A stretch of 12,283 nt of DNA, from the NCBI GenBank assembly GCA_031272005.1, contig JAISUQ010000027.1, positions 1-12,283 of the forward strand, given 5' to 3'. Position 1 is the stretch's first letter; the number at the start of each line of letters is the position of its first letter. Shown here in pieces: positions 6,438-12,283 of this stretch. The translations under genes and the position numbers were made by a program. The stretch comes from Coriobacteriales bacterium. GTDB taxonomy: Bacteria; Actinomycetota; Coriobacteriia; Coriobacteriales; UBA8131. The notes under the pieces are model-generated. The model saw nothing but the letters and a program-made list of their open reading frames with translations, did no database searches and was not told the DNA's origin.

Positions 6438-8018
6438 TTATTTTCTCCGCAACCTTTGGAGCGCTTTGCTGACCAAAGACATCTCGGGGATGCGCAGCAG
6501 CCAGCAGCAGGCCAGGGCAATGGCCAGTCCGGGGATGCCGTAGAGCAGCAGCTCCAGCAGACCGGCGAGCTTGCCGTCTCCCAGCGGGACAAAGACCAGC
6601 AGCAGGGCGGCCACCCCGGCGCCAACCACAGCGGCGGCCACCGCCTTCAGCCCGGTAACCAGCGAACCCGCCAGCCCAAAGCCGCCAATCAGCCGATAGA
6701 GGATGTACAGCAGCAACACGGTGGTCAGCGTGTAGTAGACAAAATCGGCAATCGGTACGCCATTGAGGGCGATTTTATCCTGCGGGCAGAGCAGGGCGTA
6801 GAGGGTGCATTGCAACACGCAGAAGGCCGTACAGACCAGTGAGTAAATCCAGAACTTGCGCAGCGCCGCAAAGACGTTGAACAGATACATCTGCAGCGAA
6901 TAGGTGGGCAGGGTCAACACCCAGAAGCTGAGCACTGAGGCCACGTAGGTGACATCTTCGGATTGGAAGGCCCCCGCCCGAAACACCTGCATCAGCGGGG
7001 CGGCCAGCACAAACATCAGGGCCGCCATGGGCACGATCAGCAGCAGCGTGCCGGAGATGCCGGCCTTGAGATGCCGCTTGAAGCCCGGCATGTCCTCCCG
7101 GGCCGCGGCATCACTCATCTCGGTGAACAGCGTGCGGGCCAGCGACACGGCGATGATGCCGTGGGGCAGCTGAAACCAGGTCCAGGCATACAGCAGCGTG
7201 GAGGGCCCGTCGTCGCCGGTGCTCAAGGAGAAGGCATTGCGAAAGGAGAAGGAGACCAGCGCACCCACCACATAGATGATCATGGGCACCCCGGTCTTTA
7301 AGGTGGAGAGCAGCCCGGGGTCGTGCAGGTCGATGCGCAGCTGCCATTTGAAGCCCTGCTTCAGAACCGCCGGGATCTGGACCACGAACTGCACCAGCAC
7401 GCCGGCGGTGGTGCCCAGCCCCAGCACGATGATAGCCAACTGGGGGGTGACAGGCCAGATCAGCATGAATCCCAGGAATGCGGCAATGGTGATCAGATTG
7501 TTGGCTGCCGGGGCGACGGCTGGCAGGAAGTAGATGCGGTTGGCGTTGAGCACGCAGGTCAGCACTCCGCCGATGCCGTAGAACAGCATCTGGGCGGCGA
7601 ACAGCCTGAAGAATTGAATGGCATACAGCGTCACCGCCGCGTCGTTGCCCACGGTGAAGGTCTGGGTGGCGATGATCTGGGGGGCGAAGACTGCGCCCAG
7701 CAGAGTCAGGGCGCCCATGATGACGATGACGATATTCAGCAGGTTGGAGGCGTAAGCGTCGCGGCCTTCGCGCCCGCCCTTCTCCGCTGCCAGCATGTAC
7801 AGCGGCACGAAGGCAGCATTCAGCAGTCCGCCGGCCACCAGGTCAAATACCAGGTTGGGCATGTTGTTGGCGACCTGATAGGCTGAGGTGATCAGGGTAT
7901 TGCCCAGGGCAAAGGCCATCACCCAGGTGCGGGCCAGTCCGGTGACGCGCGAGAGCAGGGTGGCCGCAGCCATCCTGGCGGTGGAGCGGGCGATGGTGGG
8001 CGCAGCGGCCTCAGCCAC
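6438..8018 (-). CDS. murJ: Lipid II flippase MurJ (MviN family)
   Basis: Integral membrane protein of the MOP superfamily that flips the peptidoglycan precursor lipid II across the cytoplasmic membrane. At 526 residues it is of normal length, with strongly hydrophobic stretches throughout, consistent with the 13-14 membrane segments of the family. The N-terminal SRVTGLART carries Arg24 and Arg30, matching the two essential arginines of E. coli MurJ's first helix. AYQVANNMPNLVF and the following AGGLLNAAFVP are the MviN block. I place the start at GTG 8018, which overlaps the asnB stop by 8 bp and gives a short soluble N-terminus (MAEAAAPTIARSTARM). The alternatives are ATG 7973, and a longer start at 8207 that would run deep into asnB and adds non-homologous sequence. 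The ribosome site is weak, so translation is probably coupled to asnB. It ends in TAA, 10 bp from the converging aspS stop. Confidence 0.92.
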   Translation of the reverse strand: MAEAAAPTIARSTARMAAATLLSRVTGLARTWVMAFALGNTLITSAYQVANNMPNLVFDLVAGGLLNAAFVPLYMLAAEKGGREGRDAYASNLLNIVIVIMGALTLLGAVFAPQIIATQTFTVGNDAAVTLYAIQFFRLFAAQMLFYGIGGVLTCVLNANRIYFLPAVAPAANNLITIAAFLGFMLIWPVTPQLAIIVLGLGTTAGVLVQFVVQIPAVLKQGFKWQLRIDLHDPGLLSTLKTGVPMIIYVVGALVSFSFRNAFSLSTGDDGPSTLLYAWTWFQLPHGIIAVSLARTLFTEMSDAAAREDMPGFKRHLKAGISGTLLLIVPMAALMFVLAAPLMQVFRAGAFQSEDVTYVASVLSFWVLTLPTYSLQMYLFNVFAALRKFWIYSLVCTAFCVLQCTLYALLCPQDKIALNGVPIADFVYYTLTTVLLLYILYRLIGGFGLAGSLVTGLKAVAAAVVGAGVAALLLVFVPLGDGKLAGLLELLLYGIPGLAIALACCWLLRIPEMSLVSKALQRLRRK

Positions 8019-9888
8019 GGCTGGCAACCGCCGGATCGTCGATGAAGAAGCGCCTGTACCAGACCAAAAAAGTGAACACCGTCCAGATCTTGCGGCCGTT
8101 GGGGGCAGCCCCGCTGAGGTGGTCGTCGAGCAGTTTGAGCAACCCGGCACTGTCGAAGAACTCCGCAGCGAAGTCGGCGGTAAAACAGCCACGGACCTGG
8201 CTGACAAAGGGCTCCTCCTTCAGCCAGATGCGCACCGGTGTGAGGAATCCCAGCTTGACGCGATCGGCCCAGGCATCGGGGATGGTGCGGTTGGCGGCCT
8301 TGCGCAACACAAATTTGGTAGTTCCGTTAGCAATTTTGAAGCTGTCCGGGATGGTCTCGGCCATCCGCATCACCTGACGGTCCAGGAAGGGCACGCGCAG
8401 CTCCAGCGAATGAGCCATGCTCATCTTGTCCGCCTTGAGCAGGATGTCGCCCGGCTGCCATAGATTCAGGTCGAGGTATTGCTTCTTGGATACCTCGCCA
8501 GCATCGGCGACGCGGGCATAGATGGGCGCGGTGATCTCCAGGGGGGTTGGTCCCTGGCGCCAGGCCGGTTGCAACAGCCGGTCGGCGTCCTCGCGCTCGA
8601 AGACGATGGCCTGGCCGATGAACCAGTCCTCCGGCCGCCCGCTGCCGCGAATCAGCTGGCCCTGGCCCTTGAAGTAGGGCAGGCGCCGGGCCACGGCGGC
8701 CAGCATCCGGCGCACAAACGCCGGCACCCGTCGCTTGTAGGAGCGGACCGCCGGCGCGTCGTCATACCACTCATAGCCGGCAAAGACCTCATCCCCGCCT
8801 TCGCCGGAGAGCACTACGGTGACATGCTGACGGGCCAGCTGGGCCAGAAAGTACAGCGGCACCACCGAAGGGTTGGAATCCGGCTCATCGAGGTGGTATT
8901 GGATGGTGGAGAAGACGTCAAAGCCCTCTGCCGGTGTGACCATCTTGCGGAAGTTCTCTATCCCCAGTATCTCGGACAGCTCGCGGGAGTAGACCGTTTC
9001 GTCGAAGCCCTCCTCATCAAAACCCACGGAGAAGGTCCATTTGGGCTTCATTGATGCCGTGATGTAGGAGGAATCCACACCGCCGCTCAAGAATGTGCCT
9101 ACCTCCACATCAGCGATGCGATGGGCCTCTACCGACTCATTGACCACGGCGTCCAGCTCGGCTACACACTCATCGAAGCTGCGGCGGGCCGGGTCTGTCG
9201 GCTCGAAGTCCACATCCCAGAAGCGCTCGACAGAAAACTCGCCGCTGGCCAGGTCGTAGCTGAACCGATGGGCCTGCGGTAGCTTGAAGACGCCCTTGAA
9301 GAAGGTCTCGGGCAGAGGGTTGTACTGAAAGCAGAGGTAGGGGCGCAGTGCTTGGGGGTTGACCGCCGGCTTGAAGCCAGGGTGCTCCAGAAAGCTCTTG
9401 ATCTCCGAGCCGAAGAGAAACGAGCCGTCCTCCAGGAAACTGTAGTAAAACGGCTTGATGCCGAAGAAATCCCGGGCCCCGAACAGCCGCTGGTTGGCGG
9501 CGTCGTAGATACAGAAGGCAAACATCCCGCGCAGGTGGTCGGTCAGGGAGGAGCCGTATTCCTCATAGCCGTGCAGCAGCACCTCGGTATCGGTGTTGGA
9601 GGTGAATTGATGGCCACAGGCCATCAGCTCGGCGCGGATCTCCTGGAAATTGTAGATCTCGCCGTTGAAGACGATCTGCAAGGTGGAGCCCTCGGCGCAG
9701 TTGGTCATCGGCTGGCGGCCAGCCTCAGACAGGTCGATGATTGACAGCCGCCTGAAGCCCAGGGCTATCGCATCGTCGATGAAGCTGCCGGCCATATCCG
9801 GGCCGCGGTGGGCGATGCGGTCCATCATCTTTTCCAGCACCGCCTGGCGATCAGCTATTGAACTGGTGAAACCCACAAATCCGCACAT
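8011..9888 (-). CDS. asnB: Glutamine-hydrolysing asparagine synthetase-type amidotransferase
   Basis: 625 residues, close to the length of Bacillus AsnB. The N-terminal class II glutaminase domain starts MCGFVGF with the catalytic Cys2 exposed after Met removal, followed by HRGPD (27-31), LSIIDLS (48-54) and FNGEIYN (74-80). The synthetase domain carries the ATP pyrophosphatase loop SGGVDSS (268-274) and later LSGEGGDEVFAGY, so both active sites look intact. The default reaction is Asp + Gln + ATP to Asn + Glu + AMP + PPi. The gene lies between murE and murJ on the same strand, 60 bp after murE and overlapping murJ. AsnB relatives such as LtsA of Corynebacterium and AsnH of Lactococcus amidate peptidoglycan instead, so a cell-wall amidase-transfer role is plausible here; sequence alone does not decide. 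No good Shine-Dalgarno site precedes the ATG. Confidence 0.92.
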   Translation of the reverse strand: MCGFVGFTSSIADRQAVLEKMMDRIAHRGPDMAGSFIDDAIALGFRRLSIIDLSEAGRQPMTNCAEGSTLQIVFNGEIYNFQEIRAELMACGHQFTSNTDTEVLLHGYEEYGSSLTDHLRGMFAFCIYDAANQRLFGARDFFGIKPFYYSFLEDGSFLFGSEIKSFLEHPGFKPAVNPQALRPYLCFQYNPLPETFFKGVFKLPQAHRFSYDLASGEFSVERFWDVDFEPTDPARRSFDECVAELDAVVNESVEAHRIADVEVGTFLSGGVDSSYITASMKPKWTFSVGFDEEGFDETVYSRELSEILGIENFRKMVTPAEGFDVFSTIQYHLDEPDSNPSVVPLYFLAQLARQHVTVVLSGEGGDEVFAGYEWYDDAPAVRSYKRRVPAFVRRMLAAVARRLPYFKGQGQLIRGSGRPEDWFIGQAIVFEREDADRLLQPAWRQGPTPLEITAPIYARVADAGEVSKKQYLDLNLWQPGDILLKADKMSMAHSLELRVPFLDRQVMRMAETIPDSFKIANGTTKFVLRKAANRTIPDAWADRVKLGFLTPVRIWLKEEPFVSQVRGCFTADFAAEFFDSAGLLKLLDDHLSGAAPNGRKIWTVFTFLVWYRRFFIDDPAVASRG

Positions 9889-9948
9889 GAAAACCCAAGT
9901 CTGTTGATCTCGTCTGTGAGCAAGGTGTTTCTGCCCGCCTGGAATTGC

Positions 9949-11520
9949 TCATCCAAGTATACCCGACCCCTGCGGTTGGTTGCCCTGCGAACAGTAGCGC
10001 TGGACGATCTCGACGTCGGAGGGTACCTCAACATACTCGTTGCCGCGCTTCTGCCGGGTCTCGCGGCCCTTGCCGGTGATCAGCACCACGGTCTGGGCAT
10101 CGGCTTCGTCCAGGGCCGTGCAGATGGCTTCCTCGCGGTCGTCGATAATCCTGCAGGCGCCACCGGCTTCAGCCACATAAGCGGCAATCTCGCAGCTGAT
10201 CTGGTGGACGTCCTCGCTGCGTGGGTCCTCCTCGGTCAGATAGGTCATGGCGCAGTGCTGCCCAGCCGCCAGGCCCAGGTCGCGCCGGCGCTGAAAGGCG
10301 TGCTCGCCGGGGCAGCCGAAGACGATGCTGCACCGCCGCCCGGGATACTCGGCAGCCACGGAGTCAAAGAGGGCCTGAAAGCTCATTTCGTTGTGGGCGT
10401 AATCCACCAGCACAATAGCCCCGCTGGCGGTCTCGAACAACTCCATGCGCCCCCCGGCCCGGGCCTGCTGCAGCCCCTGGTGGATGAATCCCTCCGGGAC
10501 ACCCAAAGCCCGCGCACAGCAGATGGCCGCCAGGGCATTCTCCACATTGAACAGGCCGGTCATGCCCAGCACGAAGCGCTCGGCGGCTCCCGAGGCGTCC
10601 CGGGCTGTGAACTCAACCCCCGTGGTCCTGGACACGATGTCACAGGCCAGCAGGTCAGGCTCAGCGCAGGAGCGGGTAGCTGTTGAAGCGGAGAAGGTCA
10701 CCAGCTGCGGCGCCTGTCGCGCGGCCGCAAGCACCGAGGCGGCCTCGGCGGTATCGGCATTGACCACCGCCGTGCGGCATTGGGCAAAGAGGCGCAGTTT
10801 GGCCTGGAGATAATCCTTAAAGTCGCTGTGCTCGATGTCGCTGATGTGGTCCTGGCCGATATTCAAGAAGGCACCGACGGCAAACTCCACGCCATCGGTG
10901 CGCCGGTACTTCAAGGCCTGGCTGGAGACCTCCATCACAAAATACTGCAGGCCACTGGCGGTGGCATTGGCAAAGTGCTGGTGCAGTTCGAAGACCTCCG
11001 GGGTGGTGATGTGGGACTCGAAGCGCTGCTTGCCATCGTAGGCGTCGATGCTGGAGAGCAGCCCGCATTCCGGCTGGCCCTGTGCCGTCAGCCAGCAGTC
11101 GAGGATGCTCTTGACGTAGTAGGCGGTGGTCGATTTGCCCTTGGTGCCGGTGATGCCGACTATCTGCAGCTGGCGCCAGGCGCTGCCCCAGGCGATGTCG
11201 GCCAGCAGCGGCAGGGCCCGGCGCAGGTCGGTGACTTCCAGCAAAGCTCCGGCCTGGGCCAGCGCCAGCGACTGCTCCGGGGGCAGAAACCCCTCTTCAG
11301 CCAGCACTGCCACGGCTCCGGCTGCCAGTGCGTCGCGCAGATAGCGCTGTTCGAAATGCGCCCCCTTGGCCACGAACAGGCAGCCCGGGCCGGCTTGACG
11401 CGAGTCATAGGTCACCGAACTGATGGGCAGCTTGCCATCAATCTCGCTGGTAGAAGAGACCAGCAACCCGGCAGCCTTCAGTGCCGCGAGGTAAGTCCCA
11501 AGGGTTTTCGCAGATTCCAT
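9949..11520 (-). CDS. murE: UDP-MurNAc-tripeptide synthetase MurE (Streptococcus Lys-type-like subfamily)
   Basis: Mur ligase that adds the third stem-peptide amino acid to UDP-MurNAc-L-Ala-D-Glu in the cytoplasm. 523 residues. Seen: N-terminal domain with SSVTYDSRQAGPGCLFV (34-50), P-loop GTKGKST (125-131), TTPE (172-175), MEVSSQ (196-201), the likely carbamylated Lys241 in YLQAK, and VDYAHN (372-377). These versions of the motifs resemble the lysine-adding MurE of streptococci rather than the classic DAP ligases. The amino-acid selection site reads EDPR (431-434). DAP enzymes have DNPR, while Lys enzymes lack the Arg, so the substrate (DAP, Lys or Orn) cannot be fixed. I chose ATG 11520 over the TTG at 11556 because a promoter-like TATAAT lies between them, only 6 nt before this ATG. 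It is first in murE-asnB-murJ and diverges from feoAB. Confidence 0.93.
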   Translation of the reverse strand: MESAKTLGTYLAALKAAGLLVSSTSEIDGKLPISSVTYDSRQAGPGCLFVAKGAHFEQRYLRDALAAGAVAVLAEEGFLPPEQSLALAQAGALLEVTDLRRALPLLADIAWGSAWRQLQIVGITGTKGKSTTAYYVKSILDCWLTAQGQPECGLLSSIDAYDGKQRFESHITTPEVFELHQHFANATASGLQYFVMEVSSQALKYRRTDGVEFAVGAFLNIGQDHISDIEHSDFKDYLQAKLRLFAQCRTAVVNADTAEAASVLAAARQAPQLVTFSASTATRSCAEPDLLACDIVSRTTGVEFTARDASGAAERFVLGMTGLFNVENALAAICCARALGVPEGFIHQGLQQARAGGRMELFETASGAIVLVDYAHNEMSFQALFDSVAAEYPGRRCSIVFGCPGEHAFQRRRDLGLAAGQHCAMTYLTEEDPRSEDVHQISCEIAAYVAEAGGACRIIDDREEAICTALDEADAQTVVLITGKGRETRQKRGNEYVEVPSDVEIVQRYCSQGNQPQGSGILG

Positions 11521-11526
11521 ACGCCA

Positions 11527-11556
11527 ATTATACGTTACAGCCGGCTGAGGCGCCAA
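11527..11556 (-). promoter_or_regulatory. murE promoter, probably giving a leaderless mRNA
   Basis: Read on the minus strand, TTGGCG (11556-11551, 4 of 6 matches to -35) is followed by an 18-bp spacer and a perfect TATAAT (11532-11527). The -10 ends 6 nt before the murE ATG, so transcription should begin at or next to the A of the start codon. No Shine-Dalgarno sequence precedes that ATG, which fits leaderless translation. There is no transcript evidence. Confidence 0.5.
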
Positions 11557-11583
11557 ACAAGTTATTGCAGTCTAACTGAGAGT

Positions 11584-11615
11584 TTGGTAAAGTATCAAAG
11601 ATAGATATGACTTAC
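11584..11615 (+). promoter_or_regulatory. Putative feoAB promoter overlapped by imperfect inverted repeat
   Basis: TTGGTA (11584-11589) and TATGAC (11606-11611), spaced 16 bp, are a weak promoter pair (each 4 of 6). An imperfect inverted repeat, GTAAAGTATC (11587-11596) against GATATGACTTAC (11604-11615), overlays it. A repressor bound there would block the promoter, as metal regulators do at many feo operons. The repeat does not match the standard Fur box or the actinobacterial DtxR/IdeR box that I know. Confidence 0.28.
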
Positions 11616-11646
11616 TTAATGGTTGCTCCTATGGAGGTGCGGCGGG

Positions 11647-11859
11647 ATGACTCTGAACTCTGCTGATATCGGTGGCGATTATTGCCTGGTGGCCTGCAAC
11701 GCGCCGCATAAGACACGCAGCAAACTGGAGACTTTGGGTCTGGTACCCGGAGAGCGGATCAACGTGCTGCAGAGCACCGGCGCCGGGCTGATTATCGAAG
11801 TCAAGCATTCCCGCCTGGCCATCGCCCGCGATCTGGCCAGTTCGTTGATCGTCTCATAA
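11647..11859 (+). CDS. feoA: FeoA, small accessory protein of ferrous iron uptake
   Basis: 70 residues, a typical FeoA length, with the SH3-like fold implied by LETLGLVPGERINVLQ and the glycine and hydrophobic pattern after it (GAGLIIEV, then SRLAIARDLA). FeoA is a cytoplasmic partner that supports the Fe2+ transporter FeoB. The start is ATG 11647, set by a strong GGAGGT (11633-11638) with 8 nt spacing. An upstream TTG at 11623 would put the Shine-Dalgarno site inside the gene and add non-family sequence. The TAA stop shares one base with the feoB ATG (TAATG), so the two are translationally coupled. Iron-dependent control is expected for this operon, but no recognised operator is visible. Confidence 0.92.
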   Translation: MTLNSADIGGDYCLVACNAPHKTRSKLETLGLVPGERINVLQSTGAGLIIEVKHSRLAIARDLASSLIVS

Positions 11860-12283
11860 TGCGCATCGCTCTGATCGGCAATCCCAATTCTGGCAAAACC
11901 ACCCTGTTCAACGAGTTGACTGGGGCCAATCAGCACGTCGGCAACTGGCCCGGTGTGACCGTGGAGCAGAAGACCGGTCCGCTGCGCTCCAGCTACGGCA
12001 ACGCCGAGATCATCGATTTGCCGGGCATCTACTCGCTGTCGCCCTTCTCCCTGGAAGAGGTGATCTCGCGCGACTTCATCATCGACGAGCAGCCGGATGT
12101 CGTCATCGACATCGTCGATGCCACCAATCTGGAGCGCAATCTCTATCTGACAATCCAGCTGATTGAGCTGAATGTGCCCCTGATTGTGGCGCTGAACATG
12201 ATGGATGAGGTGGAAAGGGAGGGCTACCGCATCGACACCAGGCGCCTGTCCCACGACCTCGGCGTGCCGGTGGTGGCCATCTC
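11859..12283 (+). CDS. feoB: FeoB, ferrous iron transporter, N-terminal G domain (3' partial)
   Basis: About 141 residues are present before the window ends, covering the cytoplasmic GTP-binding domain of FeoB, the membrane protein that imports Fe2+. Seen: G1 GNPNSGKTT (7-15), G2 Thr34 within GNWPGVTVE (28-36), G3 DLPG (53-56) with IYSLSP following as in FeoB, and G4 NMMD (113-116). All the GTPase motifs that fall inside the fragment are intact. The ATG overlaps the last base of the feoA stop. The membrane part, with its Gate motifs, lies beyond the window. Confidence 0.94.
   Translation, partial: MRIALIGNPNSGKTTLFNELTGANQHVGNWPGVTVEQKTGPLRSSYGNAEIIDLPGIYSLSPFSLEEVISRDFIIDEQPDVVIDIVDATNLERNLYLTIQLIELNVPLIVALNMMDEVEREGYRIDTRRLSHDLGVPVVAI

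Noticed and set aside
4838..6625. 595-codon open frame on the minus strand across aspS
   Set aside because: It is opposite conserved AspRS codons, has no family-like sequence, is rich in Gln/His/Gly and lacks a start signal. Long antisense frames are expected in GC-rich genes.
8019..8207. Longer murJ start at 8207
   Set aside because: The extra ~63 residues lie entirely inside asnB, are Ser/Thr/Arg-rich and do not resemble MurJ.
6456..8463. Several plus-strand frames opposite murJ and asnB (for example 6456-6842, 7323-7886, 7888-8463)
   Set aside because: All are Gln/His/Gly-rich shadows of conserved minus-strand genes, with no ribosome sites.
11521..11556. murE start at TTG 11556
   Set aside because: The extension contains the TATAAT element and has no homology; ATG 11520 gives the usual MurE N-terminus.

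Overview
The window (12,283 bp, GC-rich) is dense housekeeping sequence with very short gaps. I see no mobile element, CRISPR array, rRNA or tRNA. The protein styles point to an anaerobic, high-GC Gram-positive bacterium, most likely of the Coriobacteriia (Eggerthella-like Actinomycetota). This rests on the MurJ N-terminus, a Streptococcus-like MurE and an Rrf2-hisS-aspS cluster, and the placement is tentative.

Region by region. (1) Plus strand, 2-1003: the 3' part of a gene joining an RdgB/HAM1 purine-NTP pyrophosphatase to a HAD-IB phosphatase in one frame. (2) Plus strand, 1162-2676: an unrecognised 504-residue protein with a TPR-like N-terminus and an AAA+-like C-terminus in which every nucleotide-binding motif is degraded; this is the best candidate for something undescribed. 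(3) Plus strand, 2813-6427: an Rrf2 regulator with three cysteines spaced as in Fe-S sensors, then hisS and aspS, which overlap by 4 bp. aspS carries an in-frame TAG at codon 452, before catalytic motif 3, and is otherwise intact and full length. (4) Minus strand, 11520-6438: a cell-wall cluster transcribed murE -> asnB -> murJ. murE appears to have a promoter placed so that its mRNA would be leaderless. The asnB product may amidate a cell-wall precursor rather than make free asparagine. (5) Plus strand, 11647-12283: feoA and the start of feoB (Fe2+ uptake), diverging from murE and cut by the window end.

How the genes fit together. hisS and aspS charge tRNAs under the possible influence of the Rrf2 protein. 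AspRS carries residues typical of non-discriminating enzymes, so Asn-tRNA may be made by transamidation. MurE extends the peptidoglycan stem peptide, MurJ flips lipid II, and AsnB sits between them. FeoAB supplies iron, which the Fe-S type Rrf2 regulator could sense indirectly. The aspS and murJ operons converge with only 10 bp between stop codons. No gene-free stretch exceeds 160 bp.
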